NCBI GenBank assembly: GCA_035548175.1
Contig: DASZTO010000097.1
Span: forward strand, 75,133 to 139,132
Origin: CALCHA01 sp035548175
GTDB taxonomy: Bacteria; Planctomycetota; Phycisphaerae; WQYP01
Direction of reading: 5' to 3'
Length of the DNA: 64,000 nucleotides
Below the pieces are notes generated by a model, which was not told the origin of the DNA, did no database searches, and saw nothing but the letters and a program-made list of their open reading frames with translations. The position numbers and the translations under genes were made by a program. Every line of letters begins with the position of its first letter. The stretch's first letter is position 1. Below are positions 16,954 through 24,995 of this stretch, piece by piece.

Positions 16954-17979
16954 ATGGCTGAGATATCGATCGAGGAATTGCTGGCGGGGGCGCGGGAGGT
17001 GGTGCGGTCGGAGGCGGCGTCGATTGCGGCTGTGGCGGAGACGTTGACGGAGGCGGTGGCGCGGGCGATCGTGCTGATTCATGAGCGGACGCGCGGGGAT
17101 GCGGGGCCGGGCGGCGGGGGGACGGTGGTGCTTTCGGGGATTGGGAAGTCGGGGTTGGTGGGGCAGCGGATATCGGCGTCGTTTGCATCGACGGGGACGC
17201 CTTCGCATTTTCTGCATCCGGTGGAAGCGCTGCATGGGGATCTGGGCCGCGTGCGGCGGAATGATGTGGCGCTCTTGCTGTCGTACAGCGGGGAGACGGA
17301 TGAAGTGGTGCGGCTGCTGGATCATTTGAAGCGGCAGGAAATTCCGGTGGCGGCGATCACCTCCTCGGGGCTATCGACGCTGGGGCGGGTGGCGGATATT
17401 GCGATCACGATCGGGCGGATTGAGGAAGTGTGCCCGCATGGGCTGGCGCCGACGACGACGGTGAATTGCATCTCGGCGGTGGGGGACGCGCTGGTGCTGG
17501 GGGTGATGAGCCTGCGGAAGTTTTCGCGGGAGGAGTTCGCGGCATTTCATCCGGGGGGATCGTTGGGGCGGAAGTTGCTGCGGGTGGAGCAGGTGATGGA
17601 GTTTCGGGTGGGGGAGAATTTTGCGGCGGTGGGGGAGGGCATGACGCTGCGCGAGGTGCTGGAGCGCGATCCATTGAGTGGGCGTCGCGCGGGGGCGGTG
17701 GTGGTGGTGGATGGTGCGGGGAAGCTGAGCGGGGTGTTCACGGATGGGGATTTGCGGCGGCACTTGCGGAATCGGCCTGCGGCGGAGCTTTTGGAGATGC
17801 CGATCGGGGCGGTGATGACGCGTTCGCCGAAGCGGATTGGGAAGGAGGCGCTGGCGTCGGAGGCGCTGGGGCTGCTGAACCATTATCGGATTGATGAGTT
17901 GCCGGTGGTGGATGAGACGGGGCGGCCGGTGGGGCTGGTGGACGTGCAGGATCTGGTGCGGGTGAGGGTGGTGGAGTGA
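16954..17979 (+). CDS. kdsD: Arabinose-5-phosphate isomerase
   Basis: Interconverts ribulose 5-phosphate and arabinose 5-phosphate, the first step to Kdo for lipopolysaccharide. The 341-residue protein has a sugar-isomerase (SIS) domain at about 40-185 (VLSGIGKSGLVGQ, STGTPSHFLHPVEA, SYSGETDEV) and two CBS domains at about 210-265 and 275-335, the KdsD/KpsF/GutQ layout with the usual length. kdsC lies 2.7 kb downstream, so this is the Kdo branch and not gluconeogenic gutQ. A heptamer array follows 12 bases after the stop. Confidence 0.94.
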   Translation: MAEISIEELLAGAREVVRSEAASIAAVAETLTEAVARAIVLIHERTRGDAGPGGGGTVVLSGIGKSGLVGQRISASFASTGTPSHFLHPVEALHGDLGRVRRNDVALLLSYSGETDEVVRLLDHLKRQEIPVAAITSSGLSTLGRVADIAITIGRIEEVCPHGLAPTTTVNCISAVGDALVLGVMSLRKFSREEFAAFHPGGSLGRKLLRVEQVMEFRVGENFAAVGEGMTLREVLERDPLSGRRAGAVVVVDGAGKLSGVFTDGDLRRHLRNRPAAELLEMPIGAVMTRSPKRIGKEALASEALGLLNHYRIDELPVVDETGRPVGLVDVQDLVRVRVVE

Positions 17980-17991
17980 GGGGAGTAGTGG

Positions 17992-18068
17992 GTAGTCAGT
18001 AGTCAGAAGTCAGTAGTCAGAAGTCAGTAGTCAGAAGACAGGAGACAGAAGACAGGAGACAGAAGGCA
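17992..18068 (+). repeat. Heptamer array C (11 units)
   Basis: Eleven uninterrupted 7-bp units (77 bp). GTAGTCA and GAAGTCA alternate at the gene-proximal end and give way to GAAGACA, GGAGACA and GAAGGCA distally. It starts 12 bases after the kdsD stop. This is the longest array in the window. Confidence 0.92.
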
Positions 18069-18108
18069 CGGTAGCGAGTAGGCACTGGGGTTTGCGGGCG
18101 GTGGGGGT

Positions 18109-19155
18109 ATGACGGATGCGTTGCGTCAGGAGATATCGGCGGTGGGGCGGAAGGCGCGGGCGTCGTTCTATCGAACGGTGGTGCGGTCGAACGCGCGGAA
18201 TCGGCGGTCGCGGCATGCGTTGAAGACGACGGTGGCCGTGGTGCTGGTGACGGGGGTGTTTTTCTGGAGCGATGTGCAGACGCGGCTGATGGCGGCGGTG
18301 GCGGCGGCTTTTTTGATGCAGTGCGTGGGCGGGGGCGATCGGGCGCATCAGCAGCGGTGCATGGGGTGGTCGGCGCTGGCGATGGTGGCGATTTCGGGGG
18401 CGGGGCCGGCGCTGGTGGGATTGCCGGCGGTGAAGGAAGCGCTGCTGGTGGCGGCGGCGTTTTGCGTGGTGCGGGTGCGGCGGCTGCTGCGGGATGCGAA
18501 TGCGTTTCCGCTGTTTTTGTTTACGTACACGGTGCTGGCGACGGCGCTGCCGGGGGGACGGGACGTGGCGGGTCGGCAGATGGTGGGGACGGCGGTGGCG
18601 GCGGCGGTGAGTTATGTGGTTTATTTTTATGTGGGGTATCAGCCGGATGTGCCGGCGCCGGGGGTGATTCCGGGGCCGCGCACACCGTGGCGGACGGCGT
18701 TGGCGGCGATGCTGGCGATCGGGATTGCGTATGCGTTTCACTTGCCGCGGGCGTACTGGGCGGTGCTCACGAGCGTGGTGGTGGTATCGGAGACGTGGAA
18801 GGAGAGTTGGCGGAAGGTGCTGGAGCGTGTGGGGATGACGGCGCTTGGGTGCGGCGTGGCGTGGGGGCTGCACATGCCGACGGCCCATTTGCCGCACGTG
18901 GAATTGGGGTTGATGTTTTTGTTTGTGTACCTGGCGGTGCATTTTCGGGGTGCGTCGTATCCGCTGATGACGTTTTTCATCACGCTGTATGTGGCGTTCT
19001 TGTTTTCGGTGCTGGGGGAGTGGTCGGGGGGGATTCTGCTGGTGCGGATGTATGAGACGGCGATCGGCGGGGCGACGGCGCTGGCGGCGGCGGCGATGGT
19101 GCGGCCACGGAGGGACCGTCCTGAGGACGGCCCTTCCGGTACACGGATGATCTGA
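18109..19155 (+). CDS. FUSC-family membrane transporter
   Basis: A 348-residue integral membrane protein related to the fusaric-acid resistance/aromatic-acid exporter (FUSC) family. Two sets of hydrophobic helices (about 40-180 and 195-325) flank a short Pro-rich loop (PAPGVIPGPRTPW). The second set has the typical HLPRAYWAVLTSVVVV helix followed by ETWKESWRKVLERVGMTALGCGVAW. Such proteins act as proton-driven exporters of small organic acids; the substrate here is unknown. Its place between kdsD and kdsC may point to an envelope role. The last 15 residues are polar. Confidence 0.8.
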   Translation: MTDALRQEISAVGRKARASFYRTVVRSNARNRRSRHALKTTVAVVLVTGVFFWSDVQTRLMAAVAAAFLMQCVGGGDRAHQQRCMGWSALAMVAISGAGPALVGLPAVKEALLVAAAFCVVRVRRLLRDANAFPLFLFTYTVLATALPGGRDVAGRQMVGTAVAAAVSYVVYFYVGYQPDVPAPGVIPGPRTPWRTALAAMLAIGIAYAFHLPRAYWAVLTSVVVVSETWKESWRKVLERVGMTALGCGVAWGLHMPTAHLPHVELGLMFLFVYLAVHFRGASYPLMTFFITLYVAFLFSVLGEWSGGILLVRMYETAIGGATALAAAAMVRPRRDRPEDGPSGTRMI

Positions 19156-19217
19156 TGGCGCCGGTGGCAGTTGCTTTTTTATTGTTTTCGGCGCGGCTAG
19201 TGGCTAGGCTGACCAGC

Positions 19218-19454
19218 ATGATCGAGAACGATTTGATCGAACGGATTTTGTCTCTGCCTGCGGATGATCGCGAGCTCGTCGTGGATGTCGTGCTTGCGAG
19301 TTTGAGCAAGGATTCCCCGCCGCAACTCACGCCGGAGGAGCAGGCCGAGCTTCTTCGGCGAGCAGAGGCGTTTCGTCAGCATCCGGAGAGCTTCATTCCG
19401 TGGGAACAGGTGAAGGAGGAGTTGGCGAAGCAGCGGGCGAGGCGCTCGGCGTGA
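19218..19454 (+). CDS. Antitoxin of a ParE/RelE-type module (addiction module component)
   Basis: A 78-residue protein of the 'putative addiction module component' type: IERILSLPADDRELVVDVVLASL (a compact helical N-terminus), then LTPEEQAELLRRAEAF and a basic C-terminus of the form W-E-x-V-K-x-E-L. It would neutralise a ParE/RelE-like toxin encoded next door. The stop codon overlaps the GTG start of that toxin, as normal for these pairs, but the toxin frame is destroyed by an 11-bp duplication. The antitoxin itself looks complete. Confidence 0.75.
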   Translation: MIENDLIERILSLPADDRELVVDVVLASLSKDSPPQLTPEEQAELLRRAEAFRQHPESFIPWEQVKEELAKQRARRSA

Positions 19455-19620
19455 ACTATCGGTTAACGGTCGGTTAACGGTATCGACGGAGGTTCATGCG
19501 GAAATTCTTTCGATCGTGGCGTTTTACGAGGGGATACGGGAGGGGCTGGGTGCGGAGCTTGAGCGGGAGATGGAAATAATCCTGCAGACCATTGCACGTA
19601 GTCCACTTTTATATCCACGA
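19451..19620 (+). pseudogene. ParE/RelE-like toxin, disrupted and truncated
   Basis: The GTG at 19451 overlaps the antitoxin stop. It reads V-N-Y-R-L-T-V-G and then hits TAA at 19475. If one copy of the 11-bp tandem repeat (19460-19481) is removed, the frame joins perfectly with VSTEVHAEILSIVAFYEGIR and GLGAELEREMEIILQTIA, the N-terminal half of a ParE-type toxin. That sequence stops near 19620 at SPLLYP, where it runs into an antitoxin-like fragment. So both the start region and the C-terminal half are lost. Confidence 0.75.
19460..19481 (+). repeat. 11-bp tandem duplication inside the toxin start region
   Basis: Two perfect copies of CGGTTAACGGT (19460-19470 and 19471-19481). Its length is not a multiple of three, so it shifts the frame of the toxin after seven codons. 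Confidence 0.9.
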
Positions 19621-19743
19621 GAAACCGAACAGGCGGTGCTGCTGCGCCGGCTGGAGGATTTCCGGAAGAATCCGGAAAGTTTCCTCACGTGGGAGCAGGT
19701 CAAAGTGCAACTCGCTGAACAACGCGCCAGGAAGCGCGCGTGA
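19621..19743 (+). pseudogene. C-terminal fragment of a second antitoxin
   Basis: About 40 codons continuing the toxin frame encode TEQAVLLRRLEDFRKNPESF and then a basic tail. They align almost residue for residue with the C-terminus of the antitoxin at 19218 (EEQAELLRRAEAFRQHPESF). The N-terminal half of this second antitoxin is missing. The stop again overlaps a GTG, the start of another toxin remnant. Confidence 0.7.
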
Positions 19744-19950
19744 AGCTGCCAATCTCGATACCGATTGCGGTCAGCACGCAAATTCTGGCTTTTTCCGCAT
19801 CGTTGGAAGGTGATCGCGCTTTCGGCGAGATTCGCCGGGCGCTGATACGTCGGTTCGGCCAGCACCTCCTTTATGCGGTGGAGCAGGAAAGGATTGTGCT
19901 TTTGGAACTGCGCGGATGCGCGGCGGGAACCGCCGGATTGGGGAGACGGC
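19740..19950 (+). pseudogene. Second ParE/RelE-like toxin remnant with internal deletion and frameshift
   Basis: The GTG at 19740 opens a frame whose first 24 residues align loosely with the first toxin (AVSTQILAFSASLEG against EVHAEILSIVAFYEG). It then jumps directly to the C-terminal core (EIRRALIRRFGQHLLYAVEQ, ERIVLLEL), lacking about 35 middle residues. The expected end (DARREPPDWGD) is in the +1 frame from about 19905. This is a decayed paralogue of the first toxin. Confidence 0.6.
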
Positions 19951-19956
19951 GGTGTA

Positions 19957-20244
19957 CTACACGAGTTCGATGCGGATGGAGCGGCCGACGGCGGCGGCGG
20001 CGCGTTGGACGGTGTCGAGTTGGACGCTGTCGTTTTGGGGATCGAGCAGGCGATCGAGGTGGGCGCGGCTGGTCTTCATGCGCTTGGCCATGGCGGTCTT
20101 GGTGATTTTCTGCTGCTTCATTTCCTGCTGAATTTGCCAGGCAAGGACGCGTTTGAGGGCGTGAGCGTTGGCCTGGGAGGCGAGACCTTCTTCGCGCAGG
20201 AAGGATTGAAGGGAGGAGCCGATGTGTCGATTGGCGTTTTTCAT
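19957..20244 (-). CDS. XRE-family antitoxin (HigA-like)
   Basis: A 95-residue protein with a C-terminal helix-turn-helix (ITKTAMAKRMKTSRAHLDRL, about 46-65), typical of XRE antitoxins that bind the toxin and repress the operon. It follows the toxin gene with an ATGA overlap, the toxin-first order of HigBA-type systems. Both genes are intact, unlike the neighbouring ParE-type remnants. Confidence 0.8.
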   Translation of the reverse strand: MKNANRHIGSSLQSFLREEGLASQANAHALKRVLAWQIQQEMKQQKITKTAMAKRMKTSRAHLDRLLDPQNDSVQLDTVQRAAAAVGRSIRIELV

Positions 20245-20591
20245 TTTTCTGTCTCACGTTGACGATGGCGGGCAATTTCCAGATCCAGCAGCGGCGTTTT
20301 TGCGGATTTTTTGATGAAGGCGTGGAGCAACACCATGTGTTGACCGGCGACACAGAAGAGAACCCGTGAAATGCGGCCTCCGGTCAAGCGGCTGCGAATT
20401 TCCCACATCCCCGCACCCATGGACCTGCACAGAGGCATGCCGACCGGCCAGCCGAATTCGGCGGTGGCCAGGTCAAATGCGACGATTTGCCGATCCTCTT
20501 TAGGCAACCCTTTGAGCCATTGGCGGACGGGTTCGACTCCGCTCGGCGAGCGATAGAACGATGCGGGAAGTCGTTTGGCGGCAGCTCTCAC
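20241..20591 (-). CDS. RelE/HigB-like toxin (phage Gp49-like family)
   Basis: A 116-residue basic protein. Family-type features are EPVRQWLKGLPKEDRQIVAFDL, GMWEIRSRLTGGRISRVLF and VLLHAFIKKSAKTP, as in ribosome-dependent mRNA interferases of the HigB/Gp49 group. The start is GTG at 20591, only about 11 bases beyond a good -10 box, so the mRNA is nearly leaderless and no SD is seen. It is paired with the XRE antitoxin downstream. Confidence 0.8.
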   Translation of the reverse strand: MRAAAKRLPASFYRSPSGVEPVRQWLKGLPKEDRQIVAFDLATAEFGWPVGMPLCRSMGAGMWEIRSRLTGGRISRVLFCVAGQHMVLLHAFIKKSAKTPLLDLEIARHRQRETEK

Positions 20592-20601
20592 GCTGACGTT
20601 T

Positions 20602-20630
20602 AGTGTACCTTAAAAGATGCGCCGAGGCAA
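20602..20630 (-). promoter_or_regulatory. Promoter of the HigBA-like operon
   Basis: On the minus strand TTGCCT (20630-20625), a 17-base spacer, and TACACT (20607-20602). The predicted start of transcription lies a few bases before the GTG of the toxin. Confidence 0.5.
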
Positions 20631-20700
20631 ACGACGTTTCGGCTTTCCTTTTTCGGCTGACTCCGCCACAATCGGGGTTTTGGTTCTCTTGGGAGTTCGC

Positions 20701-21207
20701 ATGGCCCTCTCGAACATTCAACTGCTCATTCTCGATGTCGATGGCGTGCTGACGGATGGGGGGATTATTCGGGATGATGCGGGGCAGCAGATCAAGCGGT
20801 TTCATGTGCGGGATGGGGCGGGGATCGTGTTGTGGCGGCGGCTGGGGAAGGATGTGGCGATCATCACGGGGAAGGAGTCGGACGTGGTGAGCCATCGGGC
20901 GGAGGAATTGGGGATTCGGCATGTGTATCAGAACGTGGGGAACAAGCTGGAGGCGTATGACCAGGTGAAGGATGAACTGGGGGTTTCGGATTCGCAGGTG
21001 GCGTATGTGGGCGACGATCTGCCGGATTTGCCGGTGATGCGGAAGGTGGGGGCGGCGATCGCGGTGGCGGATGCGGTGGAGGAGGTGCGTGCGGTGGCGA
21101 CGTATGTGACGAAGTTTCCGGGCGGGTATGGAGCGGTGCGGGATGCGATCGAGCATTTGTGCAAGGAGATGGGGTTGTGGGAGCAGGTGCTGGAGAGGTA
21201 TCGGTGA
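20701..21207 (+). CDS. kdsC: 3-deoxy-D-manno-octulosonate 8-phosphate phosphatase
   Basis: Removes phosphate from Kdo-8-phosphate to give Kdo for lipid A core attachment. The 168-residue protein is a capless HAD phosphatase: nucleophile Asp12 and Asp14 in LDVDGVLTDG, ITGKESDVVSHRAEELG (motif II region), and GDDLPDLPVM with the metal-binding Asp pair. Length and the tetramer-forming beta hairpin (IIRDDAGQQIKRFHVRDGAG) fit KdsC. GGGAG lies 5 bases before the ATG. It precedes the LptC/LptA-like gene, as in E. coli. Confidence 0.94.
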   Translation: MALSNIQLLILDVDGVLTDGGIIRDDAGQQIKRFHVRDGAGIVLWRRLGKDVAIITGKESDVVSHRAEELGIRHVYQNVGNKLEAYDQVKDELGVSDSQVAYVGDDLPDLPVMRKVGAAIAVADAVEEVRAVATYVTKFPGGYGAVRDAIEHLCKEMGLWEQVLERYR

Positions 21208-21216
21208 GTGGGGGGG

Positions 21217-21244
21217 GTAGTCAGAAGTCAGTAGTCAGAAGTCA
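21217..21244 (+). repeat. Heptamer array D (4 units)
   Basis: GTAGTCA and GAAGTCA alternate twice, starting 9 bases after the kdsC stop. This is the third array of this family in the envelope-gene stretch. Confidence 0.88.
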
Positions 21245-21425
21245 GTGGGGGCGGTGGGGGGGGCGGTGTGGATTGGAGGGGGGATTTTGCTGTCGGGGCC
21301 AACGGATGAGGGCGGGGGCTGTCTAGTGGTGGGCGTGCGTGGGCACAAACAGGGGCGGACATTGTGGATGATGGATCGGGAGCGGCTTGTTGCGGCGGCC
21401 CGTGGCGGAGTACACTTTCGGGTCT

Positions 21426-24400
21426 ATGCTGAAACGAGTCGCTCTTTTTGTCATCGGCCTGATGGTCGCGGTGGGTGCGCTGCTGCTGTATGAGTATTTC
21501 AGCGGCGCGAGCATCAACGGGACGCGGGTGGAGTCCCATTCGACGGCCTCGACGGGGCCGCGGGAGGACCAGCCGTTCGTTTACGAAGGCCGGCGTCCGG
21601 AGAATGCGGACCTGGAATACGTGCTGACGGCCAAGAAGTTCACGGCGGCGACGGCGGCGGATGGCACGACGATACCTGGGGAATTTCTGCTGACGGAGCC
21701 GTCGGCGCGGTATTACACGACGGACGGGCGGCTGGTGACGATTCGTGGGGATTCGGGGGTGGTGTTCGTGGACACGGTGGCGAGCGGGCCTGGGGGGACC
21801 AAGACGAAATTCGTACCGCGTGGCGGGCGGCTGTCGGGGCACGTGACGCTGACATTTGGTCCCCAGGATGCGGACACGAATGCGGCGTCGGCGGCGAGCA
21901 CGATCCGGGTGAAGCTGGCCAAGGACCTGGTGTTCGACAACGTGGCGCGGCAACTGCAGAGCGACGGGGACATCAGCGTGCGCTCGAACCAGGTGGCCTT
22001 TGACGGATCGGACGTGATGATCGCGTTCAATCCGGATCAGAAGCGGCTGGAGTATTTCCGGATCAACAAAGGCAACAAGATCATTCTGCATGATGTGGAT
22101 CCGGAGACGTTGGCGCTCAGCGATACGGCGGTCACGAAAGGCGGGGAGGCGAGGGGCGGCGCGACGCAAGCGGCGACGGCCCCGGCGGCGGCGGGCGCAG
22201 GTGCGGCGACGGGTCCGGCGACGGGTCTGGCGACGGCGCCTGCGATGGCGGCGGCGAGCGAACCGGGTAAAGAGCCGGGGAAGGAAGCGGGAAAAGTATC
22301 GAGCACGCCGACGACGTACAAACTGGCATTCGGGCAGAACGTGTCGGCGACGATGGGTCAGCGGACGCTGACCAGCGATCAGTTGTTCGTGCTGTTCATG
22401 GCGGCGGCGCAGGATGTGACGCAGAAGCCCAAGCCGGTAGCGGTGAGCGATCATGCGGCAGCGGCGGAGGGCCAGGCGGCGGGGACGGGGAACGGGACGG
22501 CGTCCAGTGAGCCTGCGACCCAGGGTGCCGAAGCGGCTGCGACCGAGCCGCTGCCCAAGGCGACCACGTCGGATCTGGTGATTACCTGGACGGGGCCGAT
22601 GGAAATGCGTCCGGCGGGCCCTGACGATCTGAAGCTGCAAGGGCCGAAGGACAAGGCTCTGGAGGCGGTGGGGACGGCGGAGCGTCCGGTGGTGATGCAC
22701 GATGCGACGCGGACGGTGACGGCGGGTCGGCTGTGGGTGCATGCGGCGGAGCGGCGGCTGGAAATTGAGCCGGGGGAGTTGGGGCAGGTGCGGATGGCCG
22801 ACACGGCGGGCGGGAGCGGGACGTGCCAGAAGGTGTCGTACGATCGGAATACGAACCATCTGACGCTACGGGGGCCGGGGGTGATCGATGTGCCGCAGAC
22901 GTTGCTGAGGAAGTCAGCGTCGGCGGGGGGTAAGCCGCTGGAAATCACGTGGCAGACGAGCCTGGATCTGGACCTGATGGACGTGCCGGATGCGAAGAAA
23001 CCGGGCAAGAGCGGGACGATGCCGGCGGTGCGTCGAGCGATCCTGGCGGGCGGGGCGAAGATCGACGATCCGACGTTCCAGCTTTCGGCGGATACGATTG
23101 ATGCGCTGATCGCCAATACCACCGATGCGATCAACCCGCAGACGCTGGAGCATCTGCTGGCGACGGGCAACGTGACGGTAAAGTCGGCGCGCAGCGGCGG
23201 CAGAAACGGGCAGGCGGCGCCGGAGCCGGACGGGATCAACGGGCAGCGGCTGGAGCTGCTGACGGCGGTGCCGGGCGATGGGCGGAGCAAAGCTCCAGTG
23301 CCGACGCGGCTGCTGGTGGATGGGGACGTGATGGCGTGGAGCTATCGCACGGAAAAGGAGAGCGGCGGGGCGGCTGGTTCGAGCAAGGCGAAGGGGCCTG
23401 GCAAGGAGACGATTTACGGGCAGCATCTGGACATCGCGCTATCGGCGAAGCCCAAGAGCAGCGACACGGGCGAGGCGATGGCCGGGGGCGTGGGGCTGGG
23501 GGATTATCAGGCGACATCCTTCACGGCGGACGGCGGGAACACCGATCGAGGGGTGAAGGTGGAGCTGGAGAACTATGCGTCGCAGTTGATCACGGCGACG
23601 GCGCACGTGCTGCACGCCACGCCGCTGGATAATCGGGCGACGCTGGAGGGCGCGGCGGGGAATCCGGCGCGGGTGGCGTTTGCGGAGAACGCGATTTCGG
23701 GCGAGAAGATTCTGCTGGATCAGAACAAGAAGACCTTTGAGATACCAGGCGCGGGGGAGTTTTTGTTCACGCTGCCGGCGAGCAAGGAGCGCAAGGAGCC
23801 CGCGCCGATGCGCGTGACCTGGTCGGATCGGATGCTGTTCGACAGCGATGCACTGCTGGCGACGTTCGACGGCAACACGGTGGCGCGGATGCTTTCGGTG
23901 AAGACGGCGGACAGCAGCCAGCTCACGGCGGATCATTTGCGAGTGCGGCTGAAGCACGAGAAACCCATGGCAACACCGGGCACGGCGACCGCGCCGGGGG
24001 AGTCAGACCTGGCGAACCTGGCGGGCTCTTCGGACCTGACGCTGGACACGATCGACGCCGACGGAAAGGTCGTCGCCAGCGGCAGCCAGACCGGACCGGA
24101 CGGGAAGGTGCTGACGCAGATGCTGCTGGAGACCGAGAAGCTGACCTACGCGGATGAAACGCACCAGCTGACGATCCCGGTGCCAGGCAAGATGCTGCTC
24201 ATCGACAATCGGCCTGAGAAGGAGAAGGCGGCGAGCGCGGGGGCTGGGGGAGGCCCAGCGGGGATGGCGGGCGGCAACGGCGCGCGCGGGCAGACGGCGT
24301 TCAAGTGGGATGGCAAGCTGGTGTACAACCAGCATGACAACACGGTGGAACTGACGAAGAATGTGCAGATGGTGCATCGGCCGGCGAAAGCGATCCGGTT

Positions 24401-24788
24401 GACCAGCGATGCGGCGAGTTCGCTGGTGGACCTGGAGACGCAGCATCTGGTGGCGAAGCTGTCGCAGCCAAAGGATTTGGGCAACGCGACGGAGCTGGCG
24501 AGTCCCGTGGGCGTGGGGGCGGGCGGGAACCAGCAGTTGGAGAGCGTGCGGGCCGATGGCGGGGCGACGCTGACGCTGGACAACAAGCAGGAGCTGCGGA
24601 CGGATGTGCTGAGCTATGACAACCTGACGAACATCGCCACGGCGACGAGCACTGGGAGCAATCCGGGGACGTACACGGATCCGGACAAGCAGCAGTTGCT
24701 GCATTTCTCGTCGCTGAAATGGGATATGCATAACAACGCGGTCACGACGAGCAACCTGGGCGGGAACCTTCAGCTGGCCCCGTATTGA
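21426..24788 (+). CDS. Giant LptC/LptA (OstA)-like LPS-export protein
   Basis: A 1120-residue protein anchored by one N-terminal TM helix (about 4-24) with the rest outside the cytoplasm. Several segments look like OstA/LptA beta-jellyroll repeats, for example TSDQLFVLFMAAA, AGRLWVHAAERRLEIEPGE and a final VYNQHDNTVELTKNVQM region. Ala/Gly/Pro/Lys-rich linkers separate them. In E. coli LptC and LptA bridge LPS from the inner-membrane exporter to the outer membrane; here one long protein may replace both. Position after kdsC supports this. No lptB is visible in the window. The assignment rests on context and repeat character, not on a clear domain match. Confidence 0.7.
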   Translation: MLKRVALFVIGLMVAVGALLLYEYFSGASINGTRVESHSTASTGPREDQPFVYEGRRPENADLEYVLTAKKFTAATAADGTTIPGEFLLTEPSARYYTTDGRLVTIRGDSGVVFVDTVASGPGGTKTKFVPRGGRLSGHVTLTFGPQDADTNAASAASTIRVKLAKDLVFDNVARQLQSDGDISVRSNQVAFDGSDVMIAFNPDQKRLEYFRINKGNKIILHDVDPETLALSDTAVTKGGEARGGATQAATAPAAAGAGAATGPATGLATAPAMAAASEPGKEPGKEAGKVSSTPTTYKLAFGQNVSATMGQRTLTSDQLFVLFMAAAQDVTQKPKPVAVSDHAAAAEGQAAGTGNGTASSEPATQGAEAAATEPLPKATTSDLVITWTGPMEMRPAGPDDLKLQGPKDKALEAVGTAERPVVMHDATRTVTAGRLWVHAAERRLEIEPGELGQVRMADTAGGSGTCQKVSYDRNTNHLTLRGPGVIDVPQTLLRKSASAGGKPLEITWQTSLDLDLMDVPDAKKPGKSGTMPAVRRAILAGGAKIDDPTFQLSADTIDALIANTTDAINPQTLEHLLATGNVTVKSARSGGRNGQAAPEPDGINGQRLELLTAVPGDGRSKAPVPTRLLVDGDVMAWSYRTEKESGGAAGSSKAKGPGKETIYGQHLDIALSAKPKSSDTGEAMAGGVGLGDYQATSFTADGGNTDRGVKVELENYASQLITATAHVLHATPLDNRATLEGAAGNPARVAFAENAISGEKILLDQNKKTFEIPGAGEFLFTLPASKERKEPAPMRVTWSDRMLFDSDALLATFDGNTVARMLSVKTADSSQLTADHLRVRLKHEKPMATPGTATAPGESDLANLAGSSDLTLDTIDADGKVVASGSQTGPDGKVLTQMLLETEKLTYADETHQLTIPVPGKMLLIDNRPEKEKAASAGAGGGPAGMAGGNGARGQTAFKWDGKLVYNQHDNTVELTKNVQMVHRPAKAIRLTSDAASSLVDLETQHLVAKLSQPKDLGNATELASPVGVGAGGNQQLESVRADGGATLTLDNKQELRTDVLSYDNLTNIATATSTGSNPGTYTDPDKQQLLHFSSLKWDMHNNAVTTSNLGGNLQLAPY

Positions 24789-24995
24789 TCGGTGGGGGCT
24801 GATTTTCATCGCATTTATGAAGATTTGGGCGTGGGGGGGGAGTGGGGTGGCGGTGCGGGGTTTCGTGATTGTCTTCACATTTCGGATTATTTGCGGGTTG
24901 CAAACTATTTTGACGCGGTATTGTCTGAGCACGTAGGTGAGGCCGATCGCCCGGTTCAGCCCGGCGGATTTCACCGATCTTCGTGGAGTTCAGTC

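Noticed and set aside
20527..20540. tRNA-like T-loop sequence GGTTCGACTCC
   Set aside because: It lies inside the HigB-like coding sequence and has no matching acceptor or anticodon stems.
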